Shown: piece after piece, positions 8,080 to 16,330 of the stretch
Position numbering within the stretch: position 1 is the first letter of the stretch
Layout of the letters: each line of letters starts with the position of its first letter
NCBI RefSeq assembly: GCF_001412655.1
Contig: NZ_CP012996.1
Location: 4,402,001-4,466,000, forward strand
Direction: 5' to 3'
Length of the DNA stretch: 64,000 nt
Origin: Pedobacter sp. PACM 27299
Lineage (GTDB): Bacteria > Bacteroidota > Bacteroidia > Sphingobacteriales > Sphingobacteriaceae
Notes under the pieces: generated by a model
Seen by the model: only the letters and a program-made list of their open reading frames with translations
Told to the model about the DNA's origin: nothing
Databases searched by the model: none
Program-made: the position numbers and the translations under genes

Positions 8080-8375
8080 CTTCCTAGTGAGCCTCCAAAA
8101 TCAATCACATTTAAACTATTATTGCAATTAATAGCAGCATATAGAAGAGCGGTTATTACAGAATATGGATATATCTTTTTATCAAACAATACAGAATCCC
8201 GTTCATAAACGGCCTCCCCATTTTTTATTTTCAATAATGAATTGCGTGTTTTATTTAAAATTAAATCTGACTCATATCCCCCAGAAAGCGCTACAAGTTC
8301 GCCCCAATCTTTATAATCACCAAATCAACCGTATCCATTGTTTTTAGGTTTCTTTTTTCTCTTAAAAAATGACAT
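8080..8375 (-). pseudogene. Broken second copy of the TIGR04325 methyltransferase
   Basis: This matches codons 1-99 of the intact gene at 3991-4785. It starts at the equivalent ATG (8373-8375), but codon 17, Trp (TGG) in the intact copy, is TGA here (8325-8327). The sequence stops abruptly after the SAM motif Gly-Gly-Ser-Leu-Gly-Ser, where the 54-bp IS scar begins. The remaining 165 codons are gone. A restart at an internal Met (8232-8234) exists but would only make a chimera with the scar and the next gene. Confidence 0.8.
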
Positions 8376-8505
8376 ATATAGCGTATAATTTTCCTGGCGC
8401 AATATAGAATTTTACTTTGACAGACAGTAGTCTTCAATCTAATGAAATCTATATTTAATCTGGAATTGCGACAATAAAATAGGCATTAAGTTAAACAACA
8501 ATTAT
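8080..8505. repeat. Segmental duplication, copy 2
   Basis: Degenerate copy of 4490-4915, including the non-coding DNA upstream of the start codon. Divergence runs through coding and non-coding parts alike, as expected after loss of selection. Confidence 0.8.
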
Positions 8506-8580
8506 TCAGGCACAATATCTCCATGGCTTTTTCATCCTGATGAGGTAATTTAAATAAGAACCCAAGTCTGAGACTAATAG

Positions 8581-9744
8581 TTACTGAATGGTTAAAGTTC
8601 CCCTTGTTGCTTTACTCGACACCCCATTTTTATCAATAAAATCCACGAAAAATTCAAAAGATGATCCTGATTTATTACCACCTGCCTGCAACATGGCCGT
8701 AGTGATCGTTATTTTAGGACCTGATAATCCAAAAGCTCCCAGGTCATTCCCTAAGGCATACCAATGTACGGTTATATTGGCAGGTACATTGGTCACTGTA
8801 AAGGTTTGCGATTCGCTTTTTACGATCTGTGCTGATACAGGGAAAAGATGTGGTTGAATCGGATTTTGCACATACTGACTCTTTTTATTACTATTGATCA
8901 GGCCATAGTATCTAATATATTCTATTTCCATAACCGCTGGCATAGCAGTTTTATTGATATTCTTCCCAACAAAATCACCACCAACACTTAGGCAAATATT
9001 TAGATCGAAGTAATCATTGAATGGCCATCCATCATATCCTTTACCATTGTTGCTAAAAGTACGCATCAGCACACCATTAAAGTACCATTTGATATAATCA
9101 GGAGTCCAGTCCATTCTATATTCATTGAACTGGTTCAGGGTAACTTGAGTGGGCAGCGTAACCATATTTGATGCACCGTATGAATTCGCTGAATGTACAT
9201 TATAGTTTACTTGACGATCATTTTGTCCTTTAATTTCCACAATATCAAATTCGCCGCAATTGGGCCAACTTTTCAGATCATAGTCTTTGTGACGCTCGCC
9301 GAACCCAAAAATTGCCGGCCAAAGTCCAGCGCCTAATGGCATTTTTGCTTTGATAATATATCTGCCGTAACGCTGCTTTTTATTGGAAACAATTTTTCCT
9401 GAGGTATAATTGAAACCACTGTATGACTCATTTAAAGCAATAATCTTTAATTTACCATCTTCCACCTTCACATTTTTTGATCTGCCAGTGAAATATTGAA
9501 GCTCATGATTACCCCAGCCATAGTATCCATTACCGGTACTCATATTCCATTTCTTTGGATCAGGAGTACCCGTATAGTTAAATTCATCACCCCAGGTTAT
9601 GGATGGACTGAATTTATATTGGGATCCAATAACAGATGGATCAGGTCTGTTTACTACATCCTCCCAGGCTACTGTCTTTAAACATCCCTGTGATGTTAAA
9701 GACTGCTCAGTTGCTAATTGGGTAATTTCTACAGCTGCTATCAT
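8581..9744 (-). CDS. Glycoside hydrolase family 16 (laminarinase-like beta-glucanase)
   Basis: Residues about 48-277 form the GH16 jelly roll. The catalytic ExDxxE is clear as E165-F-D-I-V-E170 (E165 nucleophile, D167 assisting, E170 acid/base), preceded by the Leu-Trp-Pro-Ala-Ile-Phe substrate-cleft strand at 141-146. A C-terminal Ig-like domain (about 295-385) follows. GH16 enzymes of this type cut beta-1,3 or mixed beta-glucans outside the cell. Oddly, the protein has no signal peptide: it begins Met-Ile-Ala-Ala-Val-Glu. Upstream the frame continues 17 codons to a TAA, beyond which an in-frame ATG and six codons lie. The export signal may have been lost by mutation. Confidence 0.82.
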   Translation of the reverse strand: MIAAVEITQLATEQSLTSQGCLKTVAWEDVVNRPDPSVIGSQYKFSPSITWGDEFNYTGTPDPKKWNMSTGNGYYGWGNHELQYFTGRSKNVKVEDGKLKIIALNESYSGFNYTSGKIVSNKKQRYGRYIIKAKMPLGAGLWPAIFGFGERHKDYDLKSWPNCGEFDIVEIKGQNDRQVNYNVHSANSYGASNMVTLPTQVTLNQFNEYRMDWTPDYIKWYFNGVLMRTFSNNGKGYDGWPFNDYFDLNICLSVGGDFVGKNINKTAMPAVMEIEYIRYYGLINSNKKSQYVQNPIQPHLFPVSAQIVKSESQTFTVTNVPANITVHWYALGNDLGAFGLSGPKITITTAMLQAGGNKSGSSFEFFVDFIDKNGVSSKATRGTLTIQ

Positions 9745-9914
9745 TGAATTGCCTTCTATTTTATATACTGTACTATTAATATCGGGAATATACAGTTATT
9801 TCCATCTATTCTGCATAAGGGATACAGGCAGATATCTTTTTAATATAACTCAATTCATCATCAACCATCCTTTTTCATCCAATAAACATTTTCATGATCA
9901 TCGATTATTTATAA

Positions 9915-9948
9915 AAACAAAAAAGTCGGAAGATTTCTCTTCCGACTA
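9915..9948 (-). terminator. Intrinsic terminator
   Basis: Perfect 10-base stem AGTCGGAAGA / TCTTCCGACT (9924-9933, 9938-9947) with a 4-base loop. On the minus strand it is followed by a T run and ends the gene at 9990-10301. The rest of the gap 9745-9914 shows nothing clear except the possible lost 5' end of the GH16 gene. Confidence 0.75.
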
Positions 9949-9989
9949 TGATTGAATATAGCTTTTTTAATGCTTGATAAAGCTTAAAA

Positions 9990-10301
9990 TTATTGAACTA
10001 CTTTACCATCTTCTGCGATTTTGATAGAAGCCGCTTCTGCGTCTTTTTTGACGTCAACCTGGTAATACGTAGTTTTATCTGCATTCGTTACCAGGAAAGC
10101 GGCTACTGGAGTCCATGCTTTAATTGGTTCACTTTGTAATGTAGTTTTTACTGCTTCTGGAAGATCTTTCAATTCAACCGGAACTTTAGTGGCACTATCT
10201 TGTTTCAGGGTAATAGCTACTGGATTTTTTACTTCTGATGCGTTTACTGCTGTGATGGATGCGAATGCTAAAAATGCTGCTGATAAAATGATCTTTTTCA
10301 T
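9990..10301 (-). CDS. Small periplasmic protein, PepSY-like
   Basis: A 103-residue protein with a clean signal peptide (about 1-21, Ala-Val-Asn-Ala-Ser). The mature part has Val-Pro-Val-Glu-Leu-Lys-Asp-Leu-Pro-Glu-Ala-Val-Lys then Tyr-Tyr-Gln-Val-Asp-Val-Lys and ends in Ile-Ala-Glu-Asp-Gly-Lys-Val. This fits the small exported PepSY/BLIP-like proteins common in Bacteroidota. Their function is largely unknown. It is a single-gene unit with its own terminator. Confidence 0.6.
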   Translation of the reverse strand: MKKIILSAAFLAFASITAVNASEVKNPVAITLKQDSATKVPVELKDLPEAVKTTLQSEPIKAWTPVAAFLVTNADKTTYYQVDVKKDAEAASIKIAEDGKVVQ

Positions 10302-10596
10302 AACTTATATATTAGTGTTAAATATTCTTGTGAATTATACTAACACTAAGGTTCATAATGGTGCCACGAATCACCATCTTTGGCACCCCCCCTGAAAAAG
10401 AGACCATTACAAAATCAGGTCCGATTTTAACTGTAGAGATCCGCCACAGTTTGCTGAGTAAAGAAGCAGATCATTGCCAAACATCGAGTTTTTATTCTAA
10501 CATTATACTTCTTAAAGCTAGAAATAAATCAAATTCTGGAATAGCTTTAGGTTTATTTATCATAGATCAACTCAATACTTTAAAAGCTTCCTTAAC

Positions 10597-10627
10597 TTTA
10601 CTCTAGCATCAGCGTTGCTAGAGTAAA
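10597..10627 (+). promoter_or_regulatory. Inverted repeat upstream of the monooxygenase gene
   Basis: Perfect 11-base arms TTTACTCTAGC / GCTAGAGTAAA with a 9-base spacer end 18 bases before the ATG at 10646. There is no T run after it, so an operator or 5'-UTR hairpin is likelier than a terminator. The rest of the gap 10302-10596 holds nothing recognisable. Confidence 0.45.
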
Positions 10628-10645
10628 ACCTATAAAAGTTAAGCT

Positions 10646-11734
10646 ATGATTCCTGACAAAAATGTTTTTTACAAAGTAGACATTGTCGTGATTGGGGCAG
10701 GACAAGCTGGTTTATCAGCAGCCTACAATTTACAACGAGAAGGCATAAAACCTGGAAAGGGATTTGTTGTTTTAGACTATGAATTTAGTCCGGGTGGCGC
10801 CTGGCAGCATCGTTGGGATTCTCTAACGCTAAGCAACGTAAACGGCGTCAATGATTTACCAGGAATGGCCTTTTCCGCTATTGTAAATACTAAGGAAACA
10901 GCGTTGCAAGCGAATATTGCAATTCCAAAATACTATGAGCAATATGAGAAAGCCTTTAATCTTCCAGTCATTCGTCCCATAAGAGTAACTGATATTACTG
11001 AACAAAACGGGCGGTTTATCATCCGAACAACCGGAATTCAATTTAGTGCTCGCGGATTGATCAATGCTACCGGCACCTGGAAAACCCCACACTGCCCTAA
11101 ATATCCCGGCTGGGAAAAATTCAAAGGGAGGCAACTGCACACTGCTGAGTATAAAAACGCTAAAGAATTTATCGGAAAACATGTGATAGTTGTGGGTGGT
11201 GGTATTTCAGCTATCCAATTACTCGGGGAGATTTCAGCAGTAACCCAAACTACTTGGGTTGCCCGGCGATCTCCTGATTTTAAAGAATATGAATTTTCAC
11301 CAGAAATAGGTCGTGAAGCTGTAGCTTTAGTAGAGAAAAGAGTAAGAGAAGGCTTGCCACCTGAATCAGTGGTTTCTGTAACAGGCTTACCCATCACTCC
11401 TGCTATTAAAGAAATGTTGAGCAAAGGAGTGCTAGATCGAAAACCTATGTTCAAAGAAATCATTGAAACAGGGGTTCGATGGGAAGATGGAACTACATTG
11501 GATGCTGAGGTTATTTTTTGGAATACTGGTTTCCGCCATTCATTAAATCACCTTGCTCCCTTAAAGTTAATGAATGATAAAAATGGAATTGAAATGTCTG
11601 GAAAGCTGGCCACACAGGTCGTTAAAGACCCACGTATCCACCTCACCGGATATGGTCCATCAGCATCTACTATTGGCGCAAATCGTGCCGGCCGGACTGC
11701 AGCTATAGAGCTGATCGAATTTCTTGAATTGTAA
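10646..11734 (+). CDS. FAD-dependent NAD(P)-binding monooxygenase-like oxidoreductase
   Basis: The 362-residue protein has two dinucleotide folds: the FAD-binding GAGQAG at residues 17-22 and the NAD(P)-binding GGGISA at 184-189. Between them, F159-K-G-R-Q-L-H-T-A-E-Y169 matches the FxGxxxHxxx(W/Y) fingerprint of flavin monooxygenases and Baeyer-Villiger enzymes. The C-terminus has a Trp-Asn-Thr-Gly-Phe-Arg then a Gly-Tyr-Gly-Pro-Ser FAD contact. It is shorter than typical FMOs (about 450), in the size range of CzcO-like flavoproteins. The substrate is unknown. An aldehyde dehydrogenase and an AraC regulator lie 1-2 kb downstream on the other strand, so a shared oxidative pathway is possible but unproven. 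Confidence 0.8.
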   Translation: MIPDKNVFYKVDIVVIGAGQAGLSAAYNLQREGIKPGKGFVVLDYEFSPGGAWQHRWDSLTLSNVNGVNDLPGMAFSAIVNTKETALQANIAIPKYYEQYEKAFNLPVIRPIRVTDITEQNGRFIIRTTGIQFSARGLINATGTWKTPHCPKYPGWEKFKGRQLHTAEYKNAKEFIGKHVIVVGGGISAIQLLGEISAVTQTTWVARRSPDFKEYEFSPEIGREAVALVEKRVREGLPPESVVSVTGLPITPAIKEMLSKGVLDRKPMFKEIIETGVRWEDGTTLDAEVIFWNTGFRHSLNHLAPLKLMNDKNGIEMSGKLATQVVKDPRIHLTGYGPSASTIGANRAGRTAAIELIEFLEL

Positions 11735-12207
11735 ACTAGTATATATTACCTTATTTCCACGCTAACTCATCGCCGCCAAATTCGTCTTCATCGATCAGCC
11801 TTTTTCCCAATCCTGATCATTTAGATTTTTAGTTTCCATAGTCATTATGATTTAATAAAATAAAATCTACAAACTTTCGTAGCTGTAATTTTGAGCGTTT
11901 AACTTTGTATTTAGTGGATTTACCCACTTGACTCAACTAATTTAGCTATTATCTTTAAAATTACCATATTCAGCTAAGTACTCCTCAGCCGTTTAAATTT
12001 AGATCTTAATACCTCTTTTCACCTATTTTGAGGTAATTGTCTTTTAGCATTTACTCTTCTTTCTCCTTGGCGCTCATAATGAAGAATTTCTGAAATATTT
12101 ACAATATGATTATTAGATCACTCATAGGTGATTGATAGGTCCTTACTTAGTCAAACTGACCTATCAAAGCCAATTTAAAGTCCTGGTAATGTTTAATTTA
12201 ATTAGTC
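11735..12207. other. Intergenic stretch with a possible frameshifted small gene
   Basis: On the minus strand an ATG at 11843-11845 opens Met-Thr-Met-Glu-Thr-Lys-Asn-Leu-Asn-Asp-Gln-Asp-Trp-Glu-Lys and stops soon after an A5 run. In the adjacent frame the sequence continues as Arg-Leu-Ile-Asp-Glu-Asp-Glu-Phe-Gly-Gly-Asp-Glu-Leu-Ala-Trp-Lys and stops at 11751-11753. A single missing A would join the two into a 31-residue acidic peptide. The remainder of the stretch is AT-rich with no gene seen. Confidence 0.25.
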
Positions 12208-12462
12208 ATGAATAACAATTTATACCGAATGGATTCTATAACTTCTCTTTATAAATTATTGAAAAGCTTTAAACTCATCACTGCCGGAACAGATAAAAAA
12301 TTTTACAATGCAGCCGTTTCTTACAATAAAAAGCAGGCGCTGCCGGGAAGCTATCCAAACATCAGTATGGATTATACAAAAGCACTGCTGAGCATGGGAA
12401 ACCTTTTAACCGCAGCTAAAACAGGGATTTCCAGCCAGGAAGATGGTATCGAATTCAAATGA
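12208..12462 (+). CDS. Small hypothetical protein
   Basis: An 84-residue frame with a Lys/Leu-rich helical first half, a Phe-Tyr-Asn-Ala-Ala-Val-Ser-Tyr-Asn segment around residues 32-40 faintly like the LemA core, and a polar C-terminus. There is no signal peptide. I do not recognise it with confidence, and it could be a fragment of something larger. The next 270 bases (12463-12734) contain nothing I can support. Confidence 0.3.
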   Translation: MNNNLYRMDSITSLYKLLKSFKLITAGTDKKFYNAAVSYNKKQALPGSYPNISMDYTKALLSMGNLLTAAKTGISSQEDGIEFK

Positions 12463-12734
12463 GAAGTTCCCGCAGATCTAGCGCAGGAACGTAGAAATGA
12501 TCGCGCTATGTTATTGATTTATTTTCCAGATGCTGGTACCTCTAGCTATATGCGGAGCGAGAAAACACGAAGGACGAGAAGTGGTTTACATTCCAAAAAA
12601 CATACTGAAAACCATATAAAGGCCTATATTTCTTTTATGAATGAGGATCATTTCCTCAGCACCTATTTATAATTACACCTGCTTAGCTTCTCCCTCCTGA
12701 GCGTTCAATCATTTTACGAACGTTGTTGTTAAGG

Positions 12735-13535
12735 CTATCCTAGCTGTGATGGTGCCACTCCAAATTCTTTTTTGAAAGCAAAAGAAAAATGAGACAAATT
12801 TTCAAAGCCTAGTTCGATATAAATATCAGATGGACGGGATTTACCATGAGTAATCAGATAATGAGCTTGTTTCAACCTCCGCTTTTGCAGCCATGTTCTA
12901 GGAGATAGCTGAAATATCTTTTGGAAATCCCGCTTAAAAGTGGCTAAACTACGACCTGTAAGAAAAGCAAAACGCTCCAGCTTCACATTGAAATGGTAGT
13001 TCTTTTGCATAAACGCTTCCAGATTTATTTTATGAGGGGCTGATAAATCAAAAAGCACCTGTTTTAGCTGCTTGTCGTAAGCAAATAGCAACTGCAAAGC
13101 TTCATGTTGCTTTAATTTTAACAATTCAGGGGCATTGTTTTCTAAGAGCTGGCGATATTGTAATAAAGACTCCATAAAATAACGCAGATGCGGAGCCTGA
13201 GACAGCTCGATAAATGATGGCGTTTCTAGTTTCTCCTTTAACACAAAGCCCTCATGAACAATAGCTTCCCGCAGCAATTCATCATCTAATAAAATCGACA
13301 GCGATTTGAATTCCTCCTTCTCCAATGGTTTCTTTTCAAACTTTAGCAAGTGGTTTTTCCTGGCCAGATAAACATCTCCTTTTTTGAATGTTCTGCGCAG
13401 TGTACCATCATTCAATTCCATTTCACCAGATACGATCATTCCCAGGCTATGCTGAGAAACAAACTGCTCTCCTTCTCTAAAGGAATTGAAATGACAGGAA
13501 TAATTGATGTATTTAATAGTTTCTGCCATAATCAT
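12735..13535 (-). CDS. AraC-family transcriptional regulator
   Basis: The 266-residue protein has an N-terminal cupin-like sensing region (about 10-110, with the strand pattern Gly-Asp-Val-Tyr-Leu-Ala-Arg-Lys-Asn-His) and a C-terminal double helix-turn-helix (about 170-262). That domain includes Arg-Ser-Leu-Ala-Thr-Phe-Lys-Arg-Asp-Phe in the first HTH and Ile-Glu-Leu-Gly-Phe-Glu-Asn-Leu-Ser-His-Phe-Ser-Phe-Ala-Phe-Lys in the second, a strong AraC signature. It lies just downstream of the aldehyde dehydrogenase on the same strand but is separated by a terminator. It may control that gene or the flavoprotein (inference). The start could also be Met3. Confidence 0.88.
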   Translation of the reverse strand: MIMAETIKYINYSCHFNSFREGEQFVSQHSLGMIVSGEMELNDGTLRRTFKKGDVYLARKNHLLKFEKKPLEKEEFKSLSILLDDELLREAIVHEGFVLKEKLETPSFIELSQAPHLRYFMESLLQYRQLLENNAPELLKLKQHEALQLLFAYDKQLKQVLFDLSAPHKINLEAFMQKNYHFNVKLERFAFLTGRSLATFKRDFQKIFQLSPRTWLQKRRLKQAHYLITHGKSRPSDIYIELGFENLSHFSFAFKKEFGVAPSQLG

Positions 13536-13564
13536 ATCAAATAGTTGTATTCCTTAGTAATTAA

Positions 13565-13600
13565 ATAGAAAGCATCTTGCCTAAAAACTGGCAAGATGCT
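13565..13600 (-). terminator. Intrinsic terminator of the aldehyde dehydrogenase gene
   Basis: Perfect 11-base stem AGCATCTTGCC / GGCAAGATGCT (13571-13581, 13590-13600) with an 8-base loop. It is followed on the minus strand by a T-rich run. Confidence 0.75.
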
Positions 13601-13625
13601 TAAATATATAAATCTTTATCTTTAC

Positions 13626-15044
13626 TTAAATCAATATGGTTTTAGGCTCCAAATATTCCTCTAAGCCAAAAACACCAAATTCCCTTCCGATACCAGACTG
13701 TTTAAAACCACCAAACGGCGCTAAGGGATCGTGCTTGAAACCGTTGATACAAACGCGGCCAGCATCTATCTGTGAAGCTATACGTAATGCCCTGCTTTCA
13801 TCGGCAGAACTAATATAGGCAGCCAAACCGTAGGTCGTATCATTGGCAATAACGACAGCTTCTGCTTCATTTTCATAGGGAATAATGGAAAGCACCGGTC
13901 CGAAGATCTCTTCTTGTGCAATGCGCATATCATTACGGACATCCGTAAATATAGTGGCCTTCACAAAGTTTCCGTCTTCCAGACCATCAGGTTTACCGGT
14001 TCCACCAGTCAACAACGTTGCCCCTTCACTTAAACCAAGCGAGATATATTCCTGCACACGCTCGTATTGCTTAACAGAAACCATCGGCCCAACGTTTGTA
14101 TTTTCATTGGCAGGAAAACCAACTACAACACTTTCGGCAGCAGCTTTGGCAAGCTGGTTCGCAAGTTCTAATTTAGCTTTCGGCACCAGCAAACGCGTAG
14201 GTGCAATACAGGCCTGTCCACTATTCATATAGGCTCCAAATACAGCTTGAGAAATAGCTTTTTCAAAATCTGCGTCTTCCAATATGATATTAGGTGATTT
14301 CCCGCCAAGTTCCAATGTCACCCTTTTTACAGTATCAGCTGCCATTTGGGCGATTCTTTTTCCAGTTATTGTCGAACCTGTAAAAGATATTTTTGCCACA
14401 TCGGGATGTGTGACGATTTCAGTACCAACTACCCCCCCTAAACCGTTCACCAAGTTGAATAAACCCTTTGGCAAATTCGCTTCGTGGAAACATTCAAGAA
14501 GCAGTGCAGTCTGCAAACCACTCATTTCACTGGGCTTCACGACTACTGTACAACCGGCAGCAACTGCAGCGGCTAGTTTACTACAGATAAAACTATTGCT
14601 GGAGTTCCATGGAGTGATCATTCCTACCACACCAACTGCTGTCATCTCTACCAAAGTATTGTTACCGACTTTCCGTTGAAATTTAAAATCTTTCAGGGTA
14701 GCGATCATATCGTCGAATGCAGAAATGGCATTTTGTACACTCATGGTACAAAATTGCCTTGTCCCTCCATATTCAAGAATCATCACTTCTATGAGCTCCT
14801 GTTTTCTCTTGCTCAGCGCATTTTTTAACCTTTCCAGGATGGCTATTCTTTCTGCAATACTGCTCAACGAAGCAATCTTGAAAGCATTTTTGGCCGCAAT
14901 AATAGCAAGTTGAGCATCTTTGACCTCACCTAAGGTTAACTCCCCAATTTTTTGATGATTGCTCGGATTGATTAATTCGAAAACTTCAGTCCCTTGTAAT
15001 GCTACAAATTCACCATTGATATAAGCCTTATTTAATTGTTTCAT
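13626..15044 (-). CDS. NAD(P)-dependent aldehyde dehydrogenase
   Basis: The 472-residue protein shows all the ALDH landmarks: the Thr-Pro-Trp-Asn motif with oxyanion Asn147, the coenzyme loop Phe-Thr-Gly-Ser at 221-224, the general base E245 in Leu-Glu-Leu-Gly-Gly-Lys-Ser, and the nucleophile C279 in Gly-Gln-Ala-Cys. Length is normal for the superfamily. It oxidises an aldehyde to the acid in the cytoplasm; the substrate is not clear. It forms a single-gene unit with a terminator at its 3' end. Confidence 0.92.
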   Translation of the reverse strand: MKQLNKAYINGEFVALQGTEVFELINPSNHQKIGELTLGEVKDAQLAIIAAKNAFKIASLSSIAERIAILERLKNALSKRKQELIEVMILEYGGTRQFCTMSVQNAISAFDDMIATLKDFKFQRKVGNNTLVEMTAVGVVGMITPWNSSNSFICSKLAAAVAAGCTVVVKPSEMSGLQTALLLECFHEANLPKGLFNLVNGLGGVVGTEIVTHPDVAKISFTGSTITGKRIAQMAADTVKRVTLELGGKSPNIILEDADFEKAISQAVFGAYMNSGQACIAPTRLLVPKAKLELANQLAKAAAESVVVGFPANENTNVGPMVSVKQYERVQEYISLGLSEGATLLTGGTGKPDGLEDGNFVKATIFTDVRNDMRIAQEEIFGPVLSIIPYENEAEAVVIANDTTYGLAAYISSADESRALRIASQIDAGRVCINGFKHDPLAPFGGFKQSGIGREFGVFGLEEYLEPKTILI

Positions 15045-15154
15045 GTTCTTTTTTTAACAAAGTTCATAGAAAAAACAACGACTTACTTTGTTGTACAGCT
15101 CAAAAACACTTTGTTCTGCAGCTCATCCATGCGCATATAAAGTTCCAGTCCCAT

Positions 15155-15193
15155 AAAAGAAAAACAGTGTTGCTTTCGTAAAAACAACACTGT
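15155..15193 (-). terminator. Intrinsic terminator
   Basis: Perfect 9-base stem ACAGTGTTG / CAACACTGT (15164-15172, 15185-15193) with a T-rich tail on the minus strand. It lies downstream of the methyltransferase-like gene at 15255-16028. Confidence 0.65.
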
Positions 15194-15254
15194 CCATAAA
15201 ATTTATGCAAAAGCAAAGCACATGGCTTTACTTAGGATATCGGAAGATTCAAAT

Positions 15255-16028
15255 CTAAAATGTTAAAACAACAGACATAGAGTCTGGCTGCAGGTATAAA
15301 TCTTCTCCACAGTTGCAACGAAGATTTATAAAATCAAAATTATTGGTATTACAAGAAAAACAGAAATCAGGCAGCACGTTTCTTCTGTAGAATTTCAAGG
15401 TTTTGATTTTGTTGAATAACAGTTCAACCTCCTCATAAGTAAAAAGACTGTTTTTAAAATCAATCGTATTTTTTACTTCCGAAGGTGTTCTCCCATTGGT
15501 TTTAAGGTGTTCAATTAATAATAAACACTGCAAAGGCATGAATACATTCTCTGGTTTTTTACTAAAAGAAAAAGATGTTCCCTGGAACTGTTTTACTCTG
15601 GTTTTATAATACGAATGATGTGGATGTGCAGTATGAAGGTCTTCCAGAATATAGATAGCGTCCTCTTTTAAATAGGGCAAGCTCTCAATTAAAGATATTT
15701 TTTGATGTAAAGGATCGTGACTTCCATCTTCAATTAAAACATCAATCTGGCTACCTATCGACTTTAAAATAGAATGATAACCAGCAGCATCACTCTGATC
15801 AGCCTGGAAATATTTAATATGGTTGTCTTTTGGCCAGGAAGGGATCTCCTCCACAATGTCAAGACCAAAAATATTCGCACTAGGATAACGCTCTCTCCAA
15901 TATCTGATAGAATCTCCTTTAAAAACTCCAATTTCTAAGACGTTTTTCGCTTCTTTTGGTAGTAATTCTTCATAGAAGTTGATGTATTTATGCCAGAAAA
16001 TTTTATCCGAGATAGGCGAAGTGTTCAT
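15255..16028 (-). CDS. Class I SAM-dependent methyltransferase, macrocin O-methyltransferase-like
   Basis: Residues about 30-130 hold a SAM-binding fold: Val-Leu-Glu-Ile-Gly-Val-Phe-Lys-Gly-Asp-Ser (motif I), the acidic Gly-Leu-Asp-Ile at strand 2, and Asp-Val-Leu-Ile-Glu-Asp-Gly-Ser-His, a motif shared with sugar and macrolide O-methyltransferases of the CmcI/macrocin type. A C-terminal module (about 220-245) has Cys-Phe-Ser-Cys and Cys-Asn-Cys, possibly a small metal-binding ribbon. Targets in this family are usually sugars on antibiotics or surface glycans. No such cluster is nearby, so the substrate is unknown. Confidence 0.75.
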   Translation of the reverse strand: MNTSPISDKIFWHKYINFYEELLPKEAKNVLEIGVFKGDSIRYWRERYPSANIFGLDIVEEIPSWPKDNHIKYFQADQSDAAGYHSILKSIGSQIDVLIEDGSHDPLHQKISLIESLPYLKEDAIYILEDLHTAHPHHSYYKTRVKQFQGTSFSFSKKPENVFMPLQCLLLIEHLKTNGRTPSEVKNTIDFKNSLFTYEEVELLFNKIKTLKFYRRNVLPDFCFSCNTNNFDFINLRCNCGEDLYLQPDSMSVVLTF

Positions 16029-16276
16029 GTATTGATGTTTTATAGGTTTATTTGTTCGGCGAATTTATAAAAAAAACAGGTACGAATATTATTTTTCAAA
16101 TTAACTTACCAAACCTAAACATTTTACGTCCCTCTTTTCTGAACTTTAAATTCGCTCAAAAAAGAGTGGCTTAGAGCAAAAAAACAGTATTTCATAGATT
16201 TCAAGCCTTTCAACACTTCCAACCTGGCCTCTCTCAAGGTGGCTATTAAGTCTATGTTCTGTCAAATTAACAATTA

Positions 16277-16326
16277 AAACATCTGATGTTTAGACACCTA
16301 CCATACCTTTGAAACATCAGATGTTT
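16277..16326 (+). promoter_or_regulatory. Paired GntR/FadR operator palindromes
   Basis: Two 15-base sites with identical arms, AAACATC-T-GATGTTT (16277-16291) and AAACATC-A-GATGTTT (16312-16326), are spaced 35 bases centre to centre. The second ends 4 bases before the regulator's ATG, covering the ribosome-binding region. This strongly suggests autorepression by the FadR-type protein encoded next. The preceding stretch 16029-16276 holds nothing else recognisable. Confidence 0.75.
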
Positions 16327-16330
16327 AAAT

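Noticed and set aside
7539..8234. A single 231-residue protein
   Set aside because: It joins a broken methyltransferase copy, an IS scar and a separate gene; only 7539-8000 is kept as a gene.
10358..10606. 82-codon frame upstream of the monooxygenase gene
   Set aside because: Unlike any family I know, runs into the inverted repeat, and lacks start-site context.
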